The translations under genes were made by a program, and so were the position numbers. DNA of 64,000 nt from Cepaea nemoralis (taxonomy: Eukaryota; Mollusca; Gastropoda; Stylommatophora; Helicidae): NCBI GenBank assembly GCA_014155875.1, contig JACEFZ010013531.1, forward strand, positions 62,001 through 126,000, written 5' to 3'. Within the stretch, counting starts at the first letter, position 1. Every line of letters starts with the position of its first letter. This document shows positions 1 through 10,229 of the stretch, one piece after another. Under the pieces are notes generated by a model. It saw only the letters and a list, made by a program, of their open reading frames with translations. It made no database searches and was not told the DNA's origin.

Positions 1-76
1 ATTCCTGATGAGATGCAGCGAAATATGCTAGGCAATAAATCGTACAATCTATGGTTTGTGTCTTCGTTATGTAAAT
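1..76 (+). repeat. Dispersed repeat B, copy 1
   Basis: Shares the block GGCAATAAATCG..CAATCTA..GTGTCTTCGTTAT with copies at 3057-3128 and 9951-10027. The block holds an AATAAA hexamer, so it could be the 3' end of a retroposon. The class is unknown. Confidence 0.7.
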
Positions 77-395
77 ATGTAAACAACAGTTAATGTTTAA
101 TCTTTCCAATGAAAGCATAAACAATTCTTATGTAATCTTCCCAAATAAATACGTTTAATCAATGTTTAATCGTTTCAAAATGTTAACAACACAATTCAAA
201 TGTTTAATCTTTCCAAAAATAAGTTAAAAACAATTATACTGTTTTAAACGTACAAAATAATTATAATGTTTAATTATCTCCTCCCCCCCCCCCCCCCCCC
301 CGCGCTTCCTTTTTCATATAAATGGTAAAAATAATTTAATGTTTAATCTCCCCAAAACATGCAAACCATAATTCTCATCTCTCATCTCATTTTGT
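60..395 (+). repeat. Diverged A/T-rich ~45-bp tandem repeat, left block
   Basis: Degenerate units built on AACAATTCTCATGTTTAATC followed by TTCCCCAAA. A C-homopolymer sits at 283-301. The same unit resumes at about 1090, after a LINE fragment. Confidence 0.6.
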
Positions 396-404
396 TATCT
401 TGCA

Positions 405-1080
405 CCTTGTGTTGTCGAGGTAAAGCAACAACAGCGGGAGAGTGCCCGTTTATGGGCTTCATTATCTAGATCCTCTTGGACTTTTAATCTTCTGTCCACC
501 GTTTACATGGTCGGCCCCTTCTACTGGTTCCATGTGGTGTGTACATCATTGCTTGCTGTGGTATACTGTCAGATGGTAGCCTAGTTATATGGCCAAACCA
601 TTTCATTTGCTGTTTTCTCGTGGAATCAAGCGCTGCTTGTACCCCACTATAGTTCTGATTTCTTCATTTCTGATCTTATCTCTTCTTGATACATTGAGTA
701 TAATTCTCAGGAATCTCTTTTCTGTTGTTGCGATTTTTCTTTTCTCTTGTTCTGTCATTGTCTAGGTTTGGCAATAGTAGCATAGAGTTGGAAGAGAGAT
801 TATGTTATTGAGTGCTTTCTTAGTAACTATTGATACGTGTTTGTTCTTTAATATTGGTGCCATTTGTGCAATGAGTTGGCTTGCCTTATTGCATCTCGTA
901 TTTTTATTCGCCATTTGATGATATTATACTTCCTAAGTACTTAAGGCTGTTTACTTGTTTCAGGGGGTGTACTTTTAGATATAGTCATTGCATCTGTTTT
1001 GCTCATGCTCATTTTCATTTTATGTTCTTTACACACTTCGTTTATACAATTCATGTGGATTTGTAATTATGCTTCTGATT
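405..1080 (-). mobile_element. RTE-like LINE reverse transcriptase C-terminus, degenerate (family R1)
   Basis: The minus strand encodes, with frameshifts and stops, MKMSMSKTDAM, then a GSIISSNG block, KRFLRIILNVSRRDKIRNEE, QQMKWFGHITRLPSD and SRRGRPCKRWTED. These are the post-catalytic region and C-terminal tail of an RTE-type endonuclease/reverse-transcriptase polyprotein. The catalytic palm is missing. The fragment splits the surrounding ~45-bp tandem repeat, so it arrived after the array formed or the array grew around it. It is not functional. Confidence 0.75.
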
Positions 1081-1089
1081 TTGCTATTA

Positions 1090-1690
1090 GTGCTTAATCA
1101 AGCAACACATAATTATCACTTTTAATTTCCCCAAAAAGAGGCACACAATGTTCTAATGTTAATCTTCTCAAATAAGTGCACTAAACAATTCTCATGTTTA
1201 ATTCCCTCCTACCCCAGATGTAAATAAATAGTTTCCATGTTTATTCTCCTTAAAGCAGACACATAATAGTTGTTTTATTGTTAATATTGTCAAATAAATG
1301 TACTAAACAACTTTCATGTTGCATGTTCCAAATTATGCATAACAAATTATCCTCTAAAATAGCACAATAATTTTTCGCGGCTTAGTTTTTCAACATATCT
1401 ACAAAACAGCTCTCACGTTTAATCCCCCCCCCCCCCCCCCACCCCACCCAAAACATTACACAAACTATTTTTTATGTATAATCTCCCCCAAAACACACAA
1501 AACACGTATAAAACGATTATATTGGATTAGTCTTATCAACACGTTTACAAAACAATACTGAAGTTTAGCCTCCGCCAAAATAGGAAATTCCCATCTGTAA
1601 TTTACCTCCACCACCGTTTCCCCGCAACCCCTTGCCACCTGCCCACCCTCAATTTGTAAATTAATTCTCATGTTGAACCTGGCAACACGT
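1090..1690 (+). repeat. Diverged A/T-rich ~45-bp tandem repeat, right block
   Basis: Continues the units seen at 60-395 (CAATTCTCATGTTTAAT with C-rich spacers), including a C-run at 1424-1440 where the TTTAATCCCCC part of a unit has expanded. Confidence 0.6.
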
Positions 1691-1844
1691 TTGTAAAAGA
1701 AGTTAACGCTGACGATCTACGCAAAAAGTGTACAACGCAATCGTTCTATTTAGTCTGAGAACAACTTTCACAAGACTCATATCTCATCATATTTCATTTA
1801 AACAAAGCATGTACATTAACATGGTCGTCCTCGATGTCTTATAA

Positions 1845-1955
1845 TTGAACAAGCAAGTCATCTCCCTAAACAAGCAAGCCATCTTCCTAAACAAACAAGC
1901 CATCTCCCTAAACAAACAAGTCATCTCCCTAAACAAGCAAGCTATCTCCCTATGT
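1845..1955 (+). repeat. 22-bp minisatellite, about 5 copies
   Basis: Unit of the form AACAAGCAAGTCATCTCCCT with A/G and C/T variants; nearly perfect and short. Confidence 0.9.
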
Positions 1956-2519
1956 AAAGATACATGTAATTTTGAGGCAGCTAATGCTATAGGCATACGA
2001 GTAATACAAATGATTTAATATACAAAACACACAATTTTATGAGCTGAGGTGAGATTATCAGTTCTTCGTCAAACTCTTTTCGTTAAATCAGAGTCAGGCA
2101 AATTACAATGTATGACACATAGCGGTGTTGAGTCGATTCCTCGGATACTGGTCTGACTTCTAACAATACATAGAGAAGTCCCCAACTGATATGAATGTTT
2201 TATATATATATTCTACTTAATTGGATAATTTAGATGACAATGATGGCAAGTGATGATACCACCTTGTTTGGGGTATCTAGCCCGTCCGTGTGCTATATGT
2301 TCTTGACACAGGGACTTGGAGTGTGGACATCTCTATAACTGCACATGTTTCTGATGCCTAGAATTCCCTCTTCAACAAAAATAATAATAATTATCTCAGA
2401 GGGCAACAACGAGTGTAATAAACATTCCCCTAAAACATGTATGTTATATCTATCTTAGCTGCCTATAAACTGCCATGTCAAAATTAGTTTACTGAGTCAT
2501 GTTAACAATAGGTGAAAAC

Positions 2520-2690
2520 CCTCACAGGACGTCACAGCCAACCTTAGCATTTTTGGCTGTTTGTGAATTCTTGACAAATTTACTTTAAGACGTTTATGAA
2601 CGACTACACTCATACCTTTGTATGGAAACTAAAGCAAGCCGGTCTACTTCCAAACCGCTCGCGGTATGTGGGGTTACGCATAGTGAGTCG
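2520..2690 (-). mobile_element. tRNA-headed SINE, family S1, internally deleted
   Basis: Matches the S1 family best seen at 57415-57655 (ACAGGACGTCACAG, TTTTTGGCTGTTTGTGA, ACTCATACC blocks). The part holding the B box is deleted between CCGCTCGC and GGTATG. Head at the high-coordinate end, so minus orientation. Confidence 0.75.
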
Positions 2691-2904
2691 TGTGTGTATG
2701 ATTGATTATTGCACATTTTCCATTCGTTATTATAATGCGCAGTGTTTCTGTTGTTGTCGTTGTTGTCTAAGATTAGCTTCATAAGTGATGTATGAATGAA
2801 ATAATGTATGAGAGCAGAGGAGTAAGAAGAGCAAAAAAAAAAAAAAGCTCCTTCGTTCGTTCTGATTCATAGCACTTTCAACCTTGCCATCTATTATATG
2901 GTAC

Positions 2905-2980
2905 CGAGCATTGTGTAGCAGGTCATTTGCAGAACGTCGCTCCCATCATGGCCTGGCGAAGGGATGATCGTTTACTGTGC
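2905..2980 (-). mobile_element. LINE 3' tip, RTE-like family R2
   Basis: The minus strand reads RQAMMGATFCK then PAT, matching the last residues of the R2 element at 11690-13058 (FRKVVMGARFCKGHAT). Only the C-terminal tip is present. Confidence 0.65.
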
Positions 2981-3056
2981 GAACATGTATATATTTCAGT
3001 TTGAATGATTTATCCAGTTACTTTACAGTATGTTGTGTTATGTCTGTAGTATGCAC

Positions 3057-3128
3057 ATGACGAGATACAGAGAAATATGCCAGGCAATAAATCGTGCAAT
3101 CTAGTGTTTGTGTCTTCGTTATTCAAAT
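3057..3128 (+). repeat. Dispersed repeat B, copy 2
   Basis: Same block as at 1-76: ATATGCCAGGCAATAAATCG, then GTGTCTTCGTTATTCAAAT. Confidence 0.75.
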
Positions 3129-3129
3129 T

Positions 3130-3575
3130 TCACTACGAGAAGTAAATATGCTTGAAATTGCGTTTAACTAAAAACATACATTAAGTGAACGTAAAACCCA
3201 TTAACGCATACTGACATCCGCAAACATATTGTAAACAATTATACCAAAGCAAATAGTGAATGCATTCGAACAATAATTCATTAAAGAAATACGTGTCAGT
3301 ACATAATGTATAAAAATATGGTTGAATTCTAGCGAGCAAATAGCTGACATAGGATATGGTTAAATAAACACGTGAAACGTAGATCTTGCTGGGGTAATAT
3401 ACACATAACCATCCAGGCCAACTAGGAAGATAGACACAATACATTAATATATTACACTCTCGTCAGTAGTCAACAACCACACGTGTCCAAGTATTAAAGC
3501 TGAGGCGATGTCAGTCACGCCACGGACTGAGTCTATCATTGTCTAATACTATCTGGAATATATTTTACAGTCACG
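3130..3575. other. No recognisable feature
   Basis: A/T-rich sequence with short chance open frames only; no repeat or coding similarity recognised. Confidence 0.5.
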
Positions 3576-3580
3576 ACTCA

Positions 3581-3630
<50 letters not shown>

Positions 3631-3765
3631 GTGCCATGCCGGAAAGCGTGAGCGGTCATGACTCGCCATTTCACTCGATCACAAGAGTCGTGGATCAGCT
3701 CAGTGTTCCTGTCTCGTCCATGCCATGTGGCCAAGCCATCCAGGTATTTTCCTCTCTCACAACTC
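3576..3765 (-). mobile_element. LINE 3' end, RTE-like family R3, with (TGAT)n tail
   Basis: The minus strand encodes LDGLATWHGRDRNTELIHDS, then CDRVKWRVMTAHAFRHGT and a TGA stop that is the first unit of the (TGAT)n tail at 3576-3628. This is the conserved C-terminus of an RTE-type LINE polyprotein. There is no separate 3' UTR: the coding region runs directly into the microsatellite. Confidence 0.85.
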
Positions 3766-3865
3766 ATCGGGTATTATTTTAAACAGTGCTTACTAAATTG
3801 TGAATTAACAGCTAATATTGTTTCATGTTGTATTTTCTGGTTTTCCGTCACCAACACCAAATTGG

Positions 3866-3985
3866 GGCAAGTCTCCATGGCGAAGTGCCTACGAACGCGG
3901 TTCGTAATCCCGCATACCGCGATCGAAACACAGCTGTGGGTGATTTGGCAGGAGACCGCCTTACGTTAGTTTTTTTTATACGGAG
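3866..3985 (+). mobile_element. SINE S1, head and part of body
   Basis: Plus-orientation copy: CATGGCGAAG, then TTCGTAATCCCGCATACCGC and CGATCGAAAC, as in the heads of S1 copies at 40675-40925 and 57415-57655. The tail is truncated. Confidence 0.8.
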
Positions 3986-4109
3986 CGAGTATTTGAATAG
4001 TATAACTAGAAATTCCTTTGCCTGGAATCCACACAGCGAAAGAAGCAAAGTATGACCTAAAATACACGGAGAACAGAAGTAGAAACAGTAATTAGGAGAG
4101 GACATGCAC

Positions 4110-5510
4110 AGAGCTGCCTAGGATAGCTCAGGATAGCAAGACTTAGAATGAGATGGTCGATGGCCTATCCTCAATCAGTACTAAAGGAAGACAGAATATG
4201 TTAAATTCATCAGTTTAATTGGTTTAATTTTCATCCCATTAAACTTGACGTTCTAGATCAAGGGCGGGTATCGTCTGGCTCGCAGTCATATAAGGCCCGG
4301 GAAATAATTTGATCTGGCCCAGCCACGGCAAATTGAGTTCTTTAATCGTTACATGGCAATGATGAATTTCCCCCTTTGAGGAGACATGCACTGAAATATG
4401 CATCTGTGTTCGAAACAACTTACAACTGCAAGCGGTTCTTTTCACAAGTTCCCATCCCAAAGAGCCAACTGCGCTCCAGACTGTCCGACGCAAACCTGGA
4501 CAAGCAGCTGCAAGTAGCAAATCATCAATAACAGCCAACATCACACTCCTTACCACAGAAATGCAGTTTCAGCGAGAATATTGGAGGTGGGTTAAGTAAA
4601 TGTTTGAGCAAATATAACAGGCTTATATTTAAGCTGATAACTGTGTATGCCCCGCGAAATATGTTATAATAGTCAAATGGTTACTTGGCAGAAAAAGGGT
4701 TCTCCACCCTGGTCTTAGATACATGAACGAGATATATACTCCGGTTACCTCCCTTGCATGTTTACTGCATTCTGCACCAGTATTTGTATAGAGACGACGA
4801 CGTTCAACGTTAAAATGTATTAACAAACTATTAGATCAATGAAAGAGGGATATACCTCGGTTACTTCTGTACTGTACCGATCTGATCCGCTATGTAGAAG
4901 AAAGAAAACAAAAGTGTCCACCTCGTTCAATCGGATTTTTCAGCTTTGGTTATAATTGTGGTGGTACATAGCGCGGGATTAGTTTCATTTTTCTTCTGTG
5001 TCATTTTTGTTTTGACTTTTCTGTGCATTAGATTTCAATGCCTATGACGTCTGGCGGGGGTTTGGCCGGCGGGTTTTCCTTTGTGTTTGTCTCTTCTTGC
5101 TTTCCGTATGTCCATGAAGTCTCCTTGCTCAGGTGTTATGTGGTTTTCGTTTCTTTGTTTCCTTTAATGTCTACGGTATGCGCCATCCTGTATCCCAGCG
5201 TTTAAGAACAGCTCAGCCAACTCTTTTTCTTCATCAGATTTCTCTTTCTGGGTCTAAACTGATTTTCTTTTGAATTTGTTGATCAATCTATATTGCATTT
5301 TACACCTGTATCAGTAAAGTGACGACAGTTGATGTTAAATCGTATTAGACGACATACATCTCGTATGTTTCACCATTATTTGGTTATCATATTGTCATAA
5401 TACTTTTCTGATGTTTTCTTTTTAAACTTTCACTGAATAATTTTAAACTAACTTCTTCTTCTCTGTGTTGAGATGATAAGCATGTCATGTGAAAGTGAAC
5501 ACTAATTTAT
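4110..5510. other. Downstream flank of the gene, no recognised feature
   Basis: Mixed-composition unique-looking sequence. A 105-codon minus-strand open frame at 4239-4556 has no family I can name. The part nearest 5510 could include the 3' UTR of the synaptotagmin-type gene. Confidence 0.4.
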
Positions 5511-5516
5511 ATAACA

Positions 5517-5522
5517 TTTATT
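5517..5522 (-). promoter_or_regulatory. Candidate poly(A) signal AATAAA
   Basis: Minus-strand AATAAA about 195 nt downstream of the synaptotagmin-type stop codon, in A/T-rich sequence. This is position-based inference; other A/T-rich hexamers lie further downstream, and mollusc 3' UTRs are often longer. Confidence 0.35.
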
Positions 5523-5716
5523 TCCTATTAACATGATGACTAGACAGGCCACAATTTGCTATTTTACATGAATATAACAGTGATATATATTTAATATATA
5601 AACAGCACTGTCAAGGTAACCGACGTGCAGCTGAAGTTGGCAGATGGAGCAAACAGTCATGCCACAAACACAGCCAAACAAACCCAACAGTCAACACATC
5701 CACGGTGTGTGTATAT

Positions 5717-5841
5717 CTAGGACAACGTATGCCACTGCGCCACCTGTTCCCTCTGGTTAGCGATCATCTCGTTCCAGTGGTCCAGCTCCTTGCCTCTGGC
5801 AAACATAAACGACCCCAGAACCACCCGACCCAGTTGTTTGT
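5717..5841 (-). CDS. Synaptotagmin-type protein, last C2B exon with stop
   Basis: Terminal coding exon, 125 bp: two phase-completing bases, 40 codons and a TAG stop at 5719-5717. The acceptor is strong (TTTATTTCTTCCACAG). The translation contains KQLGRVVLGSFMFARGKELD, then HWNEMIANQREQVAQWHTLS and stop. The GRVVLG strand, the HWNEM helix and the C-terminal WHTL match the end of synaptotagmin C2B domains; WHxL is the family's C-terminal signature, linked to vesicle docking and sorting. G from the previous exon plus AC here makes the Asp of HRDKQLG, so reading frame and homology agree across the 7.5-kb intron. The three exons together make an almost complete C2B of normal length (about 140 residues). 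No frameshift or stop is visible. Confidence in the family is high; the subtype is unknown. Confidence 0.92.
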
Positions 5842-6320
5842 CTGTGGAAGAAATAAACATTTCATTTTGTTCTCATCATTTATCATAAGACAATGTTGAT
5901 ATACACAATGTGTTTTGTTGATTAACACATCGAAGTCGGCCGTCACGGAACATTTGCTTATTAGTGATCACAGTGTTAATCAACAAAACACATTTCGTAT
6001 ACTATATTCGACGAACAATAATCTATTATATATACATATACATTGAAGCATTAACAATTAAGCGATTCCAGCCGTTACTATACAAACAGAAGGACTTCCT
6101 GTTAAATCTTAAACTTCCACGGGGTTAACTTTATCCTCCTTCGAACAATATTAGAGACTATGCATTTAGTATTTCAGCCAAAGTATTATTGATTTATTCA
6201 ACTTGTTTAATATATAACACTGCAATATGCACCCGCTCTTTATTTGCGCGAATGCTGGGCGGCACCAAACCCGACAACCCACATTGTGACAAAGGGTTCA
6301 GGCGGAGGGGCGCAATTGGG
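5842..6320. other. Start of 7.5-kb intron, no further feature
   Basis: Intron side of the last-exon acceptor. An imperfect inverted repeat around CACAATGTGTTTTGTTGATT and AATCAACAAAACACATT (about 5905-5992) could form a short hairpin. Confidence 0.5.
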
Positions 6321-6324
6321 AATG

Positions 6325-6512
6325 GTACAAGCCTTGTTCTGGTGCCATAAACTCCAACCTAAGATTAAATGTTATGGCATGGCAACCAGGCTCTAAGCCT
6401 TGGTTGGAAACTGGTCTAGGATCGCAGATACGACAGGCGGACAATTAAAGAATACCTTTCCATTGGAGTAATAAAGGCAGGCCGTAAGAGGGATCATGTG
6501 TGTTTTCCAAAT
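6325..6512 (+). repeat. Dispersed repeat D, copy 1
   Basis: Shares ordered blocks with 56905-57155: ACAAGCCTT, TAAATGTCATGGCA-like, GGTCAGCAACTGGT-like, GGCAGGCCG.AGAGGGATCATG. Unclassified retroposon-like sequence. Confidence 0.65.
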
Positions 6513-6570
6513 TGTTTTATTAAAGCAGAATATTCTCATATGTTGACACAACAATTTGTGTGTTTTATAG

Positions 6571-6685
6571 ATAAAGTAAAGTAAGTGAAATGAAGTGAAG
6601 TGAAGTGAAGTGAAGTGAAAGTAAAGTAATGTAAAGTAAAGTAAAGTAAAGTAAAGTAAAGTAAAGTAAAGTAAAGTAAAGTAAA
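6571..6685 (+). repeat. Pentanucleotide array (AAGTG/AAGTA)n
   Basis: Blocks of GAAGT switch to GTAAA along the array, giving short-unit open frames on the minus strand that are not genes. Confidence 0.95.
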
Positions 6686-6777
6686 AGACCACCGTACATG
6701 TCTTAAGGCGCATTGGGAATATGATGCAAGACCCAACATTTTATGGACCAATCAGCACTCGGTGGGTGATGCGGTGG

Positions 6778-6900
6778 TCTTTACATCCCAAGACATTTTG
6801 TGGTATTCATTTTAGGCTGTGTCGACCTGGGTGCACATGTCGATTTTAAAAATCCACCGGATGCGGATGAAAATCCAAAACGACTGGGACGGTAGGCGAG
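6778..6900 (-). mobile_element. SINE family S2 body joined to satellite
   Basis: Body blocks CCCAAGACAT, TTTTAGGCTGTGTCGACCTG, TTTTAAAAATCCACC and GATGCGGATG match the copy at 22736-22862. The minus-strand head (CCCCGGTAGATTAGTGGCTT) looks tRNA-derived and continues without a break into the 45-bp satellite. Confidence 0.7.
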
Positions 6901-8745
6901 CGTCAAGCCACTAATCTACCGGGGCTCTCTGTTTCTTCAGGCGAACGTCTATCCACCAAGCTACCGCGGCTCATTGTTTCTTTCAACCACATAATTCGGC
7001 ACGTATGAGGACATGCTTCCTGCGAATGTCTAGCCTAGCCACCAAGCTACCGCTGCTCATTATTTCTTCCTGCTAGCGTCTAGCCTAGCTACTAAACTAC
7101 CGTGGCTCTCTGTTTCTTCAGACGAGCGTCTAGTTTAGCCACTAATCTACCGCGACTCTCTGTTTCTTCAGGCGAGCGTCGAGCCACCAAGCCACCAAGG
7201 TTCTCCGTTTCTTCAGGTTTGCGTCTAGTCACCTAGCTACCTCGGCTCTCTGTTTCTTCAGATGATAGTCTAGCCACCAAGCTAACGCGACTCTGTTTTT
7301 CAGGCGATCGTCTAGCCACTAAATTACCGTGGCTCTCTATTTCTTCAGGCGAGCGTCTAGTCACTAAGCTATCGCAGCTCACTGTTTCTTCCTGCGAGCG
7401 TCTAGTCTAGCCACCAAGCTACCGCGACTCTCTGTTTCTTCAGGCGATCGTCTAGCCACCAAGCTACCGCGACTCTCTGTTTCTTCAGGCGATCGTCTAG
7501 TCTAGCCACCAAGCTACCGCGACTCTCTGTTTCTTCAGATGATCGTCTAGCCACCAAGCTACCGCGACTCTCTGTTTCTTCAGGCGATCGTCTAGCCACC
7601 AAGCTACCGTGGTTCTCTGTTTCTTCAGGCGAGCGTCTAGTCACCAAGCTACCGCGGCTCACTGTTTCTTCCTGCGAGCGTCTAGTCTAGCCACCAAGCT
7701 ACCGCGACTCTCTGTTTCTTCAGGCGAGCGTCGAGCCACCAAGCCACCAAGGTTCTCCGTTTCTTCAGGTTTGCGTCTAGTCACCTAGCTACCTCGGCTC
7801 TCTGTTTCTTCAGATGATCGTCTAGCCACCAAGCTAACGCGACTCTGTTTTTCAGGCGATCGTCTAGCCACTAAATTACCGCGACTCTCTGTTTCTTCAG
7901 GCGATCGTCTAGCCACCAAGCTACCGCGACTCTCTGTTTCTTCAGGCGATCGTCTAGTCTAGCCACCAAGCTACCGCGACTCTCTGTTTCTTCAGATGAT
8001 CGTCTAGCCACCAAGCTACCGCGACTCTCTGTTTCTTCAGGCGATCGTCTAGCCACCAAGCTACCGTGGTTCTCTGTTTCTTCAGGCGAGCGTCTAGTCA
8101 CCAAGCTACCGCGGCTCACTGTTTCTTCCTGCGAGCGTCTAGTCTAGCCACCAAGCAACCGTTGTTCTCTGTTTCTTCAGGCGAGCGTCTAGTCACCAAG
8201 CTACCGCGGCTCACTGTTTCTTCCTGCGAGCGTCTAGTCTAGCCACCAAGCAACCGTTGTTCTCTGTTTCTTCAGGCGAGCGTCTAGTCACCAAGCTACC
8301 TCGACTCTCTGTTTCTTCAGGCGATCGTCTAGCCACCAAGCTACCGTGGTTCTCTGTTTCTTCAGGCGAGCGTCTAGTCACCAAGCTACCGCGGCTCACT
8401 GTTTCTTCCTGCGAGCGTCTAGTCTAGTCACCAGCTACCGCAGGTCATTGTTTCTTCAGGCGAGCGTCTAGTCACCAAGCTACCGCGGCTCACTGTTTCT
8501 TCCTGCGAGCGTCTAGTCTAGTCACCAAGCTACCGCGGCTCACTGTTTCTTCCTGCGAGCGTCTAGTCTAGTCACCAAGCTACCGCGGCTCACTGTTTCT
8601 TCCTGCGAGCGTCTAGTCTAGTCACCAAGCTACCGCGGCTCACTGTTTCTTCCTGCGAGCGTCTAGTCTAGTCCACCAGCTACCGCAGGTCATTGTTTCT
8701 TCAGACGAGCGTCTAGCCAGCAAGCTAATGCGACTATCTGGTCTT
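6890..8745 (-). repeat. ~45-bp satellite derived from a SINE S2 head
   Basis: About 40 units of 45-50 bp, each on the minus strand of the form GGTAGCTTGGTGGCTAGACG then ATCGCCTGAAGAAACAGAGA. The unit equals the A-box part of the S2 tRNA-like head immediately to its left. Higher-order structure: a block starting at 7173 recurs at 7728, and a perfect 50-bp subtype runs at about 8470-8680. Minus-strand open frames here only reflect the repeat. Confidence 0.85.
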
Positions 8746-8871
8746 CATGCAGATACATTCGCGCGCTGATATCATTCCGTCCCTGGATTCAAGGCTGCCG
8801 AGTATCTTTTTTCAATAATTTGTTCATTTTGTTAGACTGAATTTAAATATTGTTTATCCGCATATGTCATA

Positions 8872-9035
8872 GACAGAACTATATCTGTAATATTCTCAAA
8901 CTCTAACTCTCAAAGACTGAACTATATTTGTAATATTTGCATACTCCAGCTCTCAAAGACTGAAATATATATGTAATATTCTGCACATCCATTTCTCACA
9001 AACTGAACTATATATGTAATATTCTTCAAATCCTA
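8872..9035 (+). repeat. ~55-bp tandem repeat, 3-4 copies
   Basis: Units share CTCTCAAAGACTGAACTATA then TNTGTAATATTC; diverged. Confidence 0.75.
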
Positions 9036-9057
9036 TATAAACTGGATGAACTGTTCT

Positions 9058-9246
9058 TGTTCCGGACCGCTTGGAAGTACACACACATGTGTCAGGATTT
9101 CCCCCAAAGTCGGCTGGCCTTGTTCCGGACCGCTTGCAAGTACACACACATGTGTCAGGATTTCCCCCAAAGTCGGCTGGCCTTGTTCCGGACCGCTTGC
9201 AAGTACACACACATGTGTCAGGATTTCCCCCAAAGTCGGCTGGCCT
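9058..9246 (+). repeat. 63-bp tandem repeat, 3 copies
   Basis: Almost identical units starting TGTTCCGGACCGCTTG and ending AGTCGGCTGGCCT. Since 63 is a multiple of 3, all frames repeat in register; there is no gene signal. Confidence 0.95.
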
Positions 9247-9554
9247 TCGTGTCTAAGCCTTTGACGTTGATTTTGATCGCCTTATTGTCCACCGAGTCGA
9301 TCCCTTTCCCTTTATTTACTGAAAAATCCGCAGTTGGTCTTGTATTGTCCTGTCATTACGACATATCCCTATGAGGTTGGGAAATACAGTAACCACACAT
9401 CCATACACTCACCTAGCCACATTAATCATCCTAATCCCAATATCACGGTCATGATTATACATATAGATTGCATTGGCCTGGCTCGGTCGCTAGCACCAGG
9501 AGGAAGAATTTACCACTGGTGATCTTTGTAATTTGTTTGAAACCGTTAATGATA

Positions 9555-9800
9555 GTCCATGCCGTGTGGCGGAGTTAATCATGCATGGTCACAAGCTTGG
9601 GTCTCATGTATTGTCTGTCAGTTTTGATAACGATGTTCCTACATGGCATGATGTCAAAATATCCAGCATCTGTTCCCGCAGTCTTCTCCTACCTTCCCTC
9701 CCCTCTAACCTTCCCATTGTCATGACGTACTCCAGCTTACCCCTCCCTTGTTTTTCTCATACATGCCGGAAGAATTTGGACTGTCCGCTTTTGATGCGGG
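9555..9800 (-). mobile_element. LINE C-terminal fragment, R3-like
   Basis: The minus strand reads LEYVMTMGRLEGREGRRRLR, then EQMLDILTSCHVGTSLSKL, corresponding to the GHVMRR..TTGKIEGKRGRGRPRE..LDGL region of R3 elements. Stops and frameshifts are present. Confidence 0.65.
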
Positions 9801-9950
9801 TATCCAGTTACCTGTGTGAGTAACTCTATTTCAATATAGTTGTAGTTACTCTTTTAAACCGTTTATGGGAGTTCTACCTATTCTTCTGTGAAACCACGTC
9901 TACACAGCTTGCACATAACTCAGCACTAGTCTGCTTTCTGCAGTATGTAC

Positions 9951-10027
9951 CTGATGAGATTTAGCTAAATATGACAGGCAATAAATCGTGCAATCTATTA
10001 TCTGTGTCTTCGTTATTCAAATATGCT
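9951..10027 (+). repeat. Dispersed repeat B, copy 3
   Basis: CCTGATGAGAT, AATATGACAGGCAATAAATC and GTGTCTTCGTTATTCAAATA blocks as in copies 1 and 2. Confidence 0.75.
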
Positions 10028-10077
10028 TATTGTCCAAAATTCGCTCCTGTACATCAGGACTGGTTCAGTATAGCTCT

Positions 10078-10157
10078 TGTTAGTTAGTTAGTTACTTAGT
10101 TAGTTAGTTAGTTAGTCAGTCAGTGAGTCAGTCAGTGAGTCAGTCAGTCAGTCAGTC

Positions 10158-10212
<55 letters not shown>

Positions 10213-10213
10213 C
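10078..10213 (+). repeat. (GTTA)n/(GTCA)n tetranucleotide array
   Basis: GTTA units flank a central GTCA/GTGA block, a T/C substitution phase change inside one array. Confidence 0.95.
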
Positions 10214-10229
10214 GACAGATCATCCTCAT

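Noticed and set aside
4239..4556. 105-codon minus-strand open frame
   Set aside because: No motif I can assign and no splice or composition signal that supports an exon.
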